From the NCBI GenBank assembly GCA_015039315.1, contig WIDE01000044.1, positions 119,994 to 183,993 of the forward strand: a stretch of 64,000 bases of DNA. Reading direction: 5' to 3'. The notes under the pieces are model-generated. The model worked only from the letters and a program-made list of their open reading frames with translations, had not been told where the DNA came from and did not search any database. The translations under genes and the position numbers were made by a program. The stretch comes from Clavulina sp. PMI_390 (taxonomy: Eukaryota; Basidiomycota; Agaricomycetes; Cantharellales; Hydnaceae). Positions 46,329 through 57,569 of this stretch are shown here, piece after piece; position 1 is the stretch's first letter, and every line of letters starts with the position of its first letter.

Positions 46329-49300
46329 ATGACCCTTTCGCTATGCTCAAACGAAGCATCGTTTGGTCCCGCATCTGATTGCAGAACGCTCGACTTCACC
46401 TTAAGCTTCGAGTCAAGGTATGAATCGACTGCTTTTGGCACTACCCTACGTCAACCGCTGACGCGTACTCACTCCTTCGGAATAATTTTGGTCAACGATG
46501 CAGCATATTGCTCATCGCGCCAAGCTGCATCTTCTTTAGCATCTCACTGCCACGTCTATGGCAAATATATGGACGAACCTCAATCCTTGGGCGATCGTTC
46601 GATCGCTGGCTTCTATTCAAAGCTTGCGCGTCGTTAGCCGCGATTTCATCTTCCGCTGCTTTGTTGGCAGTTGCCGTGCATCAAGCAGGGCACATATTAC
46701 CCCGGCCGTTTGTCGCTGCTCTGGCACTGGAATTCGTCGCTTCAGTATGTCATGTCAATTTTCCTTCCAGTATCTTGGTACTGATAGAAACCGTTAGATT
46801 CCATTGGCCGCGCTTTCATACCTCGAACACTCCAAATCTCCCACTCCGAGTACTCTTATTCTTATTTACTCATTCTTGAAGAGCCTTTTCGTTGGTGCTG
46901 TTCTTCGGTCATTCCGCCTCATCCCGAACATCAGCACAGGGCTACTTGTAGCTGCGGCACTCAGTGTGGCATCGTACGGCACTCTCTTCCTCGCAGAACT
47001 AGTGGAAAAGAGATCCCTATTCCGAGAGGACATCAAGGTATCTGTACTCCATCTCGCATTGATCCCCTGCGCTAACTCGTCCTGCCCTCAGTCACAGTAT
47101 ACAGGCGAATCCACTCGTTCCTTCCTCTCGCGCTCTACCTTCCTCTGGCTGGTACCCATAATGTGGCGCGGCCGAACTTCTCGCCTCACTCTTGATTCAC
47201 TAGGCGATGTACCACCAGCTGACAGGGTTGAGAATGCTCGCCAGCCGCTCGTCGACGAGCTCAAAACACTCACACCAGCCCAGATGGCGAGGGGATCGAT
47301 GCTACTTCGCGCCACACTGAAGGCCTACACGGGCACGATGCTAATGCCGTTTCTACCTCGACTGATCCTGCTAGCGGCGACGTTTTCGCAGCCATACCTT
47401 GTGGAGAAAATGATATCCTACGTAGAGCCCAGCACGGCTGGCCAATACACGACACAGCAAGGCTGGTATCTCGTTGCTGGCTTTGTCTGCATCTTTGGGT
47501 GAGTGCCATTGCTGGTCTTGCGGGATTATCAAATTCTGCTTGCTGTTATCTGACACGAAACTCTTCTAGTGTTATCACGTTATCTACTGCTGTGTTCTGG
47601 CAGACTGCATATGCGATGACCGTACGCTATAGGGCAGCCGTCGTGGGTGTTGTGTACGATAAATCGTTACGGCTCGCCTCACATGCGAGTACGTAACTAC
47701 TCCCATGAGTCGATTGTCGGGCTGTGCTCATCTAATCTACGGATTCACAATAGGCCGAAAGGTTGGCGTTGGGGGTGCTAGCACGTACATGTCTGTCGAC
47801 GTCGAACGTATCTCCGAGGGTCTTGAATTCATCCACGATTTCTGGGCTGCTGTGGTACGAGTACCTCTTCGCTGCACAACCGGGGAATCATTCTCACTTA
47901 CCTGTTGATATTTGACTAGCTTTCCATTCCCGTTGCTACTGCCATCCTTTACTCCCAAGCAAAGTGGGCTGCATTCGCCCCGCTCTTCGTTATCGCTCTC
48001 ATCCTTGGGGCAACCATGTTCCTCGGCGGCCCTATTGGTGAGCGGCAGGCTGCCTGGCTTGCTGCGACCGATAAACGCATCAAGCTCCTCTCATCAATCC
48101 TCGCCAATATTATTCCAATCAAGATGAGCGGGTATGAAGCGCCACTCGCACAACGTGTGTTGGAGCTAAGAAGGAAGGAGATCAAGCATATGGAGAGTTT
48201 CTAGTGCGTGTCATCTGAATAGCCCTTTGCGCCACAAAGCTGATAAGAATTCCTCCTCATGATCACCCATGATATATGAAGCCATGTAATTCTCATCACT
48301 GCAGCCTTATCGAATCTCGCAGCCACCTTCTGTGGCATCGCGGTCCTGGGTGTTTATGCAGCCTTGTCGACTTATGTCAGTCGTGCGACATACCCTCTCA
48401 ACGTGGCGAAAATCTTGTATGTCTCATCACCCCGTCTACCCTGTAACCTAACGAGCCTAAACCCTTCCAAAGTTCTATCCTTACCACCATCAATCTCCTG
48501 AGTAGTCCTCTCAACATCATTGGTCAAGGGCTACCATCCATTCTCGCCGCATACGCGTCATTGAAGCGCATTCAGACCTTCCTCCAGATGGAGGAGAAGG
48601 GTGGGGACTCCCATTTGGAAAAGAAAGACAATGATCCCAGCAAAGAGAAACTTCCTGGTGGAGGGGAAGTACGAGATCTCAAGATGGATGGCGCTTCATT
48701 CTCCTGGCTTCCTGATTCCCCCATCGTGCTGCATGGCATCAGCTTGCAACTAACTCCTGGAAAACTGCACATGTGCGTTGGCCCTGTCGCATCGGTAAGC
48801 GAATAATCTCACCCGTAAGTTTGGTAAGCTGATCACGTTTGCATTCGTTCAGGGTAAAACTTCCCTACTTGTGTCAATGCTCGGGGAGACTACCCTGAGA
48901 GATGGCTCGTTATCGTTGATGAATGATCGCGTTGCATACGCTAGTCAAGATGTAGGTTCATGCTATTACCATAGGCCCAAGTTTTCACCTGCTAATGGTT
49001 GACGGGAAAATAGTCGTTCGTGGTAGTCGGGACATGCAGGGAGAATGTTACATTCGGTCGGCCCTTTAATCATGGACGTTACCAAGAAGTCGTTCGTGCA
49101 TGCGCGTTGACCGCGGACTTCGAGCGGATGCCATCGAAAGATCAAACCCTTCTGGGCGACAAAGGAATTACTCTGAGTGGTGGACAGCGTCAGAGGCTGG
49201 TATGTGGACCGTATCAAACCCTACAGCCAAATAACGCTGAATGGCAATTACGTAGGCTCTGGCTCGTGCAGTATACGCGGACGCGTCTTTACTATTACTG

Positions 49301-52300
49301 GACGACGTTCTAAGGTAGGTTCCTCACATTCCCAACGTTTCCAGTTCTCACCTTGCCCCCCATTAGTGCACTTGATGCAGAGACCGAGAAACATGTCTTC
49401 GAATCGCTGTTTGCTGCTGGAGGACTTCTCCAGGATAGGACCGTCGTTCTCGCGACCCATAATGGTGCGCGCTGGCATAGTTTCGTCGTCAGCCCGAAAC
49501 CACGTTCATCTAATCAATACTTTGCCCTCAGTCCATCACCTCCCAGCCGCATATCGGGTTCTTGCACTGGAGGGGGGCAAGATTGTCCATCAAGGATCAT
49601 ACGACGAGCTTGTGATGTCTGGTTATGATCTTACTGGCACTCTAGCCCGAGCTTCTGCAAATGCTGAGGCTGACACGAAAGCCGATGTTAAGAAGGATGC
49701 AGCAGGCAGTACATCTCCGCAAACCTCCGAGAAATCTCAGTCCGCTGAAACGGAGAAAGCGCAAGATGGCGATGACGAGGCCACGAAGGCCTACGACAAG
49801 GGTGGATTGCGCGTATATAAATTCTACGCGGTGCATGCTGGAGTGTTCCGAGTACTTGCCTGTGTTACCCTCATGGTCTTATATGTTGCTCTGCGCCTTG
49901 GATTGCAGGTTCGTTACCATACGCCCATTCCAGCCGACGAATGCTCACACTTTCCTTTTTACTTTGACTAGGGTTTCCTTCAGGAGCTATCAATGGCTAA
50001 CGGCCAGCATTTGGGGGCCTGGATGGCAGGCTACGTCGCTTTTGGGTTCGCTGGGCTGTTCTCAGGGTAAGTCGATATGTTGCTTAATTGGGGCTCATTT
50101 AGCATCTCAGCCCGGGTTATTTTTGGTAGCCTTGCCGCTTTTTATACCTTCAATCTGGCAGCGATCCACGCCGGCTTCACGGTACATCGTGTGGAACTAG
50201 AAGCGTTGTTGTCCGCACCGGTGACGTTCTTCTTGGCAAACCCTGCGGGACGTCTTGTGAACCGCTTCAGCTCAGTAAGTAACCTGATTGCCATCGAACT
50301 TATCATTAGCACTTCTCAATATCGACATTAGGATATTTTCCAACTGGATTTCGCGTGGCCAATTGCAATGCTCAACATTATTTCAACGATCACGCTGCTC
50401 CTTGGTACCATGATACTTGTCTATATTGCCGTGAGTTCCAGAGTGAGATCATTGCTGCTTGTCTATCTTGACGTATTCTCCTCTATAGACGCCATGGCTG
50501 GCCCTTAGCGCACCTCCATTAGCCGTCGCCTATGGTGTCCTAGTGACTTTCTATCTGGTAAGTGTATCTGTGGCCGATTCTACACCTGAATTTTGGCCCT
50601 TCCTCATCGGTTCGTACAGGCAACATCAAAACAATTTCAGCAACTTGAGTCCGCGTCAAAAAGTCCACTGTACACAATCTTCTCCAACACACTCGGCGGG
50701 CTCGAATCCGTCCGAGCTTTTCGTGCACAAAGCCATTTCCTGACTCAGACGGACATCGCCATCAACCGCAGCCAGGGCCCATTCTATTATCGCTTTGCGG
50801 GTCTAGTAAGCTGCCGAGTTACGCGTTGTAGTTGTGATGGCAAGTGACACTACCATCTTCATTTAGCGGTTCCTTCGAACTATTCTTGCATTCCTCACCG
50901 GATTGATTGCGGTGGGAATTGCTGCTCTTGCTGTTGGATTGCGTCATAAGACATCAGCAGCCTTGTATGTGTCGCTTCCTAGATTATCAACTTGTGTTCC
51001 ACCATTAATCGGGCATCTTTTTCCAATAGCCTTGGAGTTGCTTTGTCAAATGTGACAGCGATGACTACATATCTGTCTAACTTGATGATGGTGGGTTCTT
51101 TGGCTCTCATTTCATAAATAGATCCTATTTGGCTCTCTGTCTGATCTCCAAATGCTTTCTAGTCTTATAGCCAGCTAGAAAATGGCACCGTATCGATCCG
51201 AAGAATTCACGAGATCGTTGACACCACACCTGAGAATGATCCTGGAGCTGATAGTGTAGTCGTTCCTAGCAAAAAGGATTTATGGCCACAGCATGGTAGT
51301 CTCGTCTTCAAGGATGTCACATTCAAGTACCGGTAAGCCTCTCATCTGAATAGTGTGCATACCTATGAATGCCATTGACTCTGTCCCCCAGTGATGATCT
51401 CCCTTTCGCCCTCAACGGTATCTCGTTCGTTGTTCGAGGCGGTCAGAAAATCGGAATATGTGGACGGACTGGGAGTGGCAAAAGTTCAACAGGTAGCCAT
51501 AGTTCACTGATCTGTGCTGTTATCGAGTATTGATGCGAAACTCCCATAGTACTCTCTCTGTTCCGTGCGATGGACCAATCTCTTGTTGGAGGCCAAATCC
51601 TACTTGACGGTGTGGATATCGCCACAGTCCCACTGGCTCTTCTAAGGAACTCGATCAGGTGAGAGGGACTTCTATTTTTTTTTCTACAATGGGCAAAGCT
51701 TGATTGAATACCTTGCGCTAGTTTGGTATCACAAGAACCATTCATTTGGCACGCTCCCCTTCGCGAGATTTGTAAGGCTGCTTACTCTGATTTTTCAATC
51801 GTGGCCCTGACCGGATTCTCAGTGGACATAGATGGACTACATTCAGAGCAAAAGCTCTGGGGTGCACTAGATCGCGTTGGTCTCAAGCAGGCCATCTCCG
51901 ATATGCCAGATAAACTTGATACCATCATCGAGGATGGGGGATCCCTATCGCGAGGACAAGTAAGCCAAACACACTCAATTATCCAATTTGCCAGTCGATT
52001 AATATCTATCATGCAAAGAAACAATTGCTGTGTCTCGCACGTATCCTCCTTCGAGGCTCACGTGTCGTCGTGCTCGATGAAGCTACATCTAGGTACGGCC
52101 CTCGTGTCATGACAAGTATTTCAAAGGGGTCTCATTTTCGTTTTCAAATTTTCAGCATGGATATGGTTACCGATGCCAAGATCAAGCAAGTCGTCGATAC
52201 TGACCTCGCTGATCGGACCATTGTCGCAGTTGCTCATCGTATTTGTAAGTTCGGATGATCGCCATACTTAAGTATGCGGTACTTATCAGTCCTCTGCAGC

Positions 52301-52490
52301 TACAATCGTCAATTTCGACCTGATTCTAGTTCTCGAGGAGGGCCGTGTCGCGGAGTTTGGGTCGCCCAAAGACCTTCTCCAAAACCCGGAATCTCACTTT
52401 GCTAGACTGGCCGCCACTCAAGGCCTTCACGTCGGCCCAGCTCTTACCACCGACCCAACCCAGGACATAGAGGAGACCAGCGTCCCATAA
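46329..52490 (+). CDS. ABCC/MRP-type full ABC transporter, copy 2
   Basis: Exons 46329-46417 (89 nt), 46504-46744 (241 nt) and 46798-47037 (240 nt) open the gene; about 20 more follow to TAA at 52488-52490. The N-terminus (MTLSLCSNEASFGPAS) and TMD0 (LLIAPSCIFFSISL) mirror copy 1. The first membrane domain starts near IMWRGRTSRLTLDSL. NBD1 has Walker A GPVASGKTSLL, AYASQDSFVVVGTCREN, LSGGQRQRL and LLLDDVLSALDAET. NBD2 has GRTGSGKSST, SLVSQEPFIWHAPLREI, the signature variant SLSRGQ and VVLDEATSSMD. It ends in a short acidic tail (PTQDIEETSVP). As in copy 1, the Walker A of NBD1 and the signature of NBD2 are split by introns. The frame was traced through all conserved motifs without a break. 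Likely substrate classes are glutathione conjugates, drugs or secondary metabolites. The plus-strand alpha/beta hydrolases follow it. Confidence 0.9.
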
Positions 52491-53130
52491 TTCTGGCGCG
52501 CTTATCAAACAGGATCACCCCTTTCAGCCTGGAGGCCGATGCACTGCTTCAGCGCATGCGCACATGCTCCTCGGATTCGGGGAATCACCTCGTTGGGGAT
52601 TCGCATGTGGAGCATCATACGAGTAAACGGTGTCCAAGATTTTTTTTGGCCAAATCACTACGAATCTCGCACTCATGATGCAACTCAATCACTACGTATA
52701 GCTTCACGCATTCTGTGTGTTCGCGTCGTGGCTTACGAATTCATGTATGTACAGCTTTTGTATAGATTTCGAATAGAGGATGGTGGGATGGTGAAGATCC
52801 CCTGATTGTTTATGATATCATGATCTTCTGTTGGATTTTCATGAAGTGAACTATTGAGAGCTGCAAGTGTGTGGGGATTCTATCACTGATTCCGTGGTGA
52901 CTACATCGAAGCCCGTGTAACATTGCCACTCAAGGACTATTCAACCCCCATCTCACGCAAGCGAACGTGCATCTGAAGGGCGGTGCAGGCTATGGCACTC
53001 CGTGGGGCACGTCATCAACCTCCGATGTATCCGTGAATCAGTTCATTGACGTCCTTACCATGACTGCACTTGCATAAAGAGCGCACTGGACATTCCCTTC
53101 GTCTAGTCAGTTCAGCAATTTCTCCGCACG
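52491..53130. other. Spacer between ABCC copy 2 and hydrolase 1
   Basis: About 640 bp holding the 3' flank of the transporter and the promoter of the hydrolase. No gene is supported. Confidence 0.5.
53073..53080 (+). promoter_or_regulatory. TATA-like element of hydrolase 1
   Basis: CATAAAGA lies 58 bp before the ATG at 53131, almost the same spacing as the clearer TATA box of the paralogue (57 bp). Confidence 0.35.
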
Positions 53131-53988
53131 ATGAAGTCTTCCTTGATCAACTTGTCGAACGGCACTGCGCTCTATGTGCAAGAGGTCGGCCCTTCTGATG
53201 CTCCCGTCCTGATTCTCGTACATGGACTAGGTGGAACACAAGCCATCTGGGCGCCCATGCTGGAAGCGAGCGACCTAAAGGAGATTTATCACATTATTTC
53301 ATACGACCTTCGTGGTGCAGGACTATCCCCTCTGGGTGGTACGAAAAACCCTAATGCCACTGCGGACACGCAGAAGTTGAGCATCGCATCCCACGAAGAA
53401 GACCTCCTCCTTCTCTTCAACCATTTCTCCCTATCATCCCCTCCCCCTCCACACCGTCCCAAGCCTGTATTGATTGCCCAGTCAATGGGCTCTTACATGG
53501 CTCAACAATTCGTGATTGACCACCCCACCCTGATCTCCAAACTCGTCCTCATCAATACTAGTACTTCCCCCTTCCCTCCGCAGGCGAACGAAGTGCAGGC
53601 GACCTGGATCGAAGTTGTGCGCGCCCATAACTCCACTGTTGTCCTTTCGGACCAGCTCGCGAACTTTATGGTCGCCACACCAGCCAATAACCCTTTCGCG
53701 CGTCCATTCCAACGGATGATGTTACAAACGCAGCCAGCACAAGGTTATATTGCCAACGTGGGAGCGCTCTTGGGTGTGGGTGAGATCAAATTGAACAGAG
53801 GTGGCTTCATGGGTCCGGTGCTTGTGGTCGGAGGAGAGGTGGACCCTGTGAGCACTGGAGAGGACTTGGCAGAGGTCTTACAGACAGAAGGTGTCGAAGC
53901 GAAGCATGTCAAACTGAAGGGTGCGGGTCATACTGTTCCATTGGAGGCGCCGAGCGAGTTGGCTGCTACAATCAAGACGTGGCTGTAG
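53131..53988 (+). CDS. Alpha/beta hydrolase, 285 aa, tandem copy 1
   Basis: A single uninterrupted exon, unusual in this intron-rich window. It has the alpha/beta hydrolase fold: oxyanion-hole segment LILVHGLGGTQAIW, then SYDLRGAGLSP, nucleophile elbow AQSMGS, the acid in GGEVDPVS and the catalytic His in GAGHTVPLEAP. This layout resembles 3-oxoadipate enol-lactonase and related esterases or lactonases. No signal peptide is visible, so it is probably cytosolic. The second copy 1.1 kb downstream is nearly colinear, differing mainly by substitutions and one residue near the Pro-rich loop (SSPPPPHRPKP versus SYPPPNYPKP). The substrate is unknown. Confidence 0.9.
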   Translation: MKSSLINLSNGTALYVQEVGPSDAPVLILVHGLGGTQAIWAPMLEASDLKEIYHIISYDLRGAGLSPLGGTKNPNATADTQKLSIASHEEDLLLLFNHFSLSSPPPPHRPKPVLIAQSMGSYMAQQFVIDHPTLISKLVLINTSTSPFPPQANEVQATWIEVVRAHNSTVVLSDQLANFMVATPANNPFARPFQRMMLQTQPAQGYIANVGALLGVGEIKLNRGGFMGPVLVVGGEVDPVSTGEDLAEVLQTEGVEAKHVKLKGAGHTVPLEAPSELAATIKTWL

Positions 53989-55103
53989 GGCTATTGGTTC
54001 AAGTGGTCCCTCAGTTGTATCAGCGATGATATCAATATAGCAGCGGCCGAGGATACTTATCATATCCAAAAAGCTGCGCAGACGTGATATTTGGCAGAGG
54101 GAGACGAACAGAGACTTGAGATTTGTGCGATTGAGGTGATTGACCTAGGCGGAGTGACGAGCCTAGGCGCCGTATTGACTCCCGAGCTGTAGATTTCATC
54201 TCAAAAGCAAGCATACGTTGTAAAGGCTATAACATATGATAAATAAAGAAAATAATCATCGGCCTCACTATCAACTTGCCCTGATCGAAATGGCCACCTT
54301 CGTAGCAGCTTCATAGCAGCTGTTCGTCTGAGTCATTCGGCACCGAGGCAAAATAGGCTCGGAGACCCAAACACGTCAGCGTTTCAGCCTTGTCTCCGAG
54401 GTCCTGAACAGCATCAGGGCTGTATTTTACAACAACAATATTAGCAGTCCATTTTAGGGCTATATATCACGATGGAGCTCCTGGCGCGCTTAGGGCAAAT
54501 TGTTGAATTCCTGTGGCTACTGACATCTCTGAGCTGTTTTGTCTTTCGAGCCTCGAGCGATATTCATACACTACACTCCAAGTGTGGCTCACCAAACGAC
54601 AGATATTGCTTATTTGTTACGGTCGCGAAGGTCCCAAAGGGTGGCTAAAACAACCTTGGAGCTTGACTTGATCAGACTCATGAGCTGTCAGGAGTAGTCA
54701 TTCTGCGCGATCATGACGCTGACGTTCTTCTTGTACACATCTAGCGAACCATGATAATCGACAGAATAATGCAGTGTACATACAAAGACCTCATGGCTCG
54801 AGTTGAGAGTATGGAGTTCTGATCCCGTGCGCATGGCCCCTCCATTACGCCTCCTTTCTCAGCCACACACAACAAACGTACATCCAGCGAGCGATCACAG
54901 GCGTAGTGGAGCCAGGACCTGAACGGATGCGGGCGATGGCGGACTGTAGGTCCGTTCCTATCCCCCCCGCCGGGGGCCGAAGTACTCGTACGTCGGGCAT
55001 GTCACTAGTCTGACGTATACGCGGCGTCCCTATACAGCTGCGCTCGTATAAAAGCCTCAGCAGACTATGGCTCTCACCCAGCCTAGCTCTCATTCTTAAC
55101 ACG
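53989..55103. other. Spacer between the tandem hydrolases
   Basis: A 1.1 kb stretch with AATAAAGAAAATAA-like sequence near 54240 (possible polyadenylation region of copy 1), a GC-rich patch near 54960-54976 and the TATA box of copy 2. No gene is supported. Confidence 0.5.
55047..55054 (+). promoter_or_regulatory. TATA box of hydrolase 2
   Basis: TATAAAAG lies 57 bp before the ATG at 55104. Confidence 0.6.
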
Positions 55104-55958
55104 ATGAAGTCTTCCTTAATCAACCTTCCCAACGGCACGACGCTGTATGTGCAAGAGCTCGGCCCCACCGACGCCCCCGCTCTCATCCTAGTGCATGGCC
55201 TGGGAGGCACGCATGCCGTTTGGGCGCCCATGCTCGAAGCAGGCGACCTGAAGGATCAGTACCACATCATCTCGTATGACCTTCGCGGGGAAGGGCTCTC
55301 CCCTCTCGGTGGCAGCGGAAATCCCAACGCTACCGCAGAGACACAGAAGCTCAGCATCGCATCTCACGAAGAAGACCTGTTCCTCCTCTTCAACCACTTT
55401 TCCCTCTCATATCCACCTCCCAATTATCCCAAGCCAATTTTAATCGCCCAGTCAATGGGATCCTTCATCGCACAACAATTCGTGATCAACCATCCTACCC
55501 TGATCTCCAAACTCGTGCTCGTTAACACCAGCACTTCTCCTTTCCCTCCACAAGCGATTGAGATACAAGCGGGCTGGATTGAGGTCGTACGCGCACACAA
55601 CTCCATGGTCGTGCTCTCCGATCAACTCTCCCACTTTATGGTTGCCACGCCCGCCAACAACGCTTTCGCGCGCCCGTTTCAAAGGATGATGATGAGGACG
55701 CAGCCCGTAGAAGGATTCATTGCCAATGTCGGGGCGCTCGTAAGTGTCAGTGAAATCAAGTTGAATAGAGGAGGCTTTTTGGGACCGGTGCTTATTGTAG
55801 GTGGCGAGGTTGACCCTGTAAGCACTGGAGAGGATTTGGCCAAGACTTTGCAGACCGAAGGCGTTCATGTGAAGCACACGAACCTCAAAGGCGCGGGGCA
55901 TAGCGTCCCTTTGGAGGCACCGAGCGAGTTAGCAGCCGCGATCAAGATGTGGCTGTAA
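55104..55958 (+). CDS. Alpha/beta hydrolase, 284 aa, tandem copy 2
   Basis: Single-exon paralogue of the upstream hydrolase, starting with the same MKSSLINL and ending in KMWL. The triad regions are conserved: nucleophile AQSMGS, acid GGEVDPVS and His GAGHSVPLEAP. Substitutions such as FIAQQFVINH for YMAQQFVIDH are mostly conservative and no stop or shift interrupts either copy. That suggests both are under selection. Coding bases favour C at third positions more than in copy 1. The first 20 residues of both genes are nearly identical, which supports a local duplication. Function is as for copy 1: probably an esterase or lactonase, substrate unknown. Confidence 0.9.
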   Translation: MKSSLINLPNGTTLYVQELGPTDAPALILVHGLGGTHAVWAPMLEAGDLKDQYHIISYDLRGEGLSPLGGSGNPNATAETQKLSIASHEEDLFLLFNHFSLSYPPPNYPKPILIAQSMGSFIAQQFVINHPTLISKLVLVNTSTSPFPPQAIEIQAGWIEVVRAHNSMVVLSDQLSHFMVATPANNAFARPFQRMMMRTQPVEGFIANVGALVSVSEIKLNRGGFLGPVLIVGGEVDPVSTGEDLAKTLQTEGVHVKHTNLKGAGHSVPLEAPSELAAAIKMWL

Positions 55959-56553
55959 ATGATGTGAGTACCTATGCTCAACTGGACACACAAGTTGGGA
56001 TTCTCATATAGCCTCTCTCAGTATTGAGGCGCAGGCCTACATCAACAGCCTATGAAGCAGATAAATGGTGCCATGTAGCTTATGAATACGAATAGATGAA
56101 TAGATTTTTGCAAGATAGGCTGGTCGGATTGCGGATCAAGGTGCCATGTTGACTTGAGTAAGGTTTTCATGCTGATAGTATGCATACGCGTGGATTGGGT
56201 AGTGGAGACAAGCATAACATACAATGAGTGAAAGAACGACCTGTGAGTTCCGTTCCCAAATTCGCCCGGAACCGAGGTAATGACTTCCTGAGTCGAGTTG
56301 TTCACTTGAGTCAGTCGGAACTCGGCACCGAGATCATGAGGGATACAGGATGGCGGGACAGTCAAGGATTGAGCATGAGGTTCTTGCCGAACAGGGGTAG
56401 TCGGAAAGGTGGTGAGGAGGATAAGGAGGGAGGCGAGTAGAGAAGGATGGATGCCATTGTCGATTGTGAGGCCGAGATAGTGCGAGGGGACAGAGCAAAT
56501 ACGATACAGAACAACAGAGCGAACGGAGCAGTGATCGAAGAAGTGAGGAACAT
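55959..56553. other. Convergent spacer before eS24
   Basis: About 595 bp between the stops of hydrolase 2 (plus) and eS24 (minus). It has open frames on the minus strand that only extend from eS24 exons in the wrong phase. No gene is supported. Confidence 0.5.
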
Positions 56554-57201
56554 TTACTTCTTGGCATCCGCCGCCTTGGTCTTGGACGTCCCGCGTGCCT
56601 TGAAAGGAATATGGGGCATAAATACGTGGAATGGCTGTGGGGGTTAGGAAGCCAACACACCTTCTTTCCACGGTTCTTGCGCTCCTTGCGCAGTTTTCGG
56701 GAGGCCTTGTCGACCTTCTTAACCATACCAGCCTAGATGAGGAGAGATCGAAAATGGTTTAGAAACTTGGCACAAGGAATCGCTACAGAGAGGCCGGAGA
56801 TGGTGATATCGAGATGGGACACTAACCCTCACGAGACGGTGCTTGGGCTCAAACTTCCGTTGCGATGCCTCATCATCGTAGATCAAGGCAAAGCCAGTGC
56901 TCCGGCCACCACCAAAGTGGGTACGGAAGCCAAAAGTAACGACACGCTCCTTGTCGGTCTTGTACATGCTCGCAAGCTTCTCAGACAGCTCGCCTTTGGA
57001 GACATTGGCGCGGGAGGGGTGGAGAACGTCAAGGATAAATTGCCTGCGTGCGAGCAGGCGGTTCGTGATGAACTTGCGGGTGCGGAGGGTCACTGCAGAA
57101 TCGGCCTATTACAGATCCAATCCCAAACACAATCGAGGCACAGATTCCGAGCAATTAGCGATCTCGAATAGCCAAGAGAAGGATTAGTTGCAGCATACCA
57201 T
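56554..57201 (-). CDS. RPS24: 40S ribosomal protein eS24, 132 aa
   Basis: Four exons are proposed: 57201-57199 (the ATG alone), 57105-56827, 56732-56661 and 56598-56554. The product begins [19 protein letters not shown], with the family hallmarks [19 protein letters not shown] and EPKHRLVR. It continues [19 protein letters not shown] and ends in a short basic tail ([15 protein letters not shown]). Length and sequence match eukaryotic eS24, a small-subunit component involved in 18S rRNA processing. The ATG-only exon is needed because the frame upstream of VTLRTRK lacks a Met and the acceptor CTGTAATAG restores the expected ADSA residues. The ATG is directly followed by a GTATGC donor. Confidence 0.93.
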
Positions 57202-57569
57202 ATTGTACTTTACCAGATGGCGCACTGATCAGACGTCAAAGTGGCCTTTTTGAGTCGATGAAGAGGTGTAAGCGCAACAGCCAAACAAACCAAACAACAG
57301 CAACTGTGCAGTTGTTTGGCGCCCAGCCTGGGAACGATTACGCAAGCAATACATCTCGTTCTTTTTCCTTTCCTGTGCTGTCTTGCCATGATTTTATCTG
57401 GATGTAATGGCCATATCCATTTGCTCTACTCATTTGTGATGACGAGACATATCTCAAAGTTTGCGGCGATTTGCTCACATCCACCGCCTGATCTGCACAC
57501 ACATTGCTGTCCGCGATGCATTTACACTCTCGACTAAGAGACTAGCTATTATCCTAACACCTAACAAGG
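57202..57569. other. Spacer between eS24 and NIF-domain genes
   Basis: About 370 bp with the eS24 promoter and the 3' flank of the NIF-domain gene. An A/C-rich run of short repeats (CAAACAAACCAAACAACAG) lies near 57283-57301. No gene is supported. Confidence 0.5.

Noticed and set aside
49020..49320. Apparent stop or shift after LSGGQRQRL in ABCC copy 2
   Set aside because: A normal intron (GTATGTGGAC to TTACGTAG) explains it; the frame resumes with ALARAVYADAS.
54845..55231. 128-codon minus-strand frame antisense to hydrolase 2's 5' end
   Set aside because: Overlaps a clear coding exon and its promoter; composition is a shadow of the opposite strand.
56042..56671. 209-codon minus-strand frame across the eS24 last exon
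   Set aside because: It reads through the last eS24 intron and exon in a different phase; the eS24 splice model accounts for the region.
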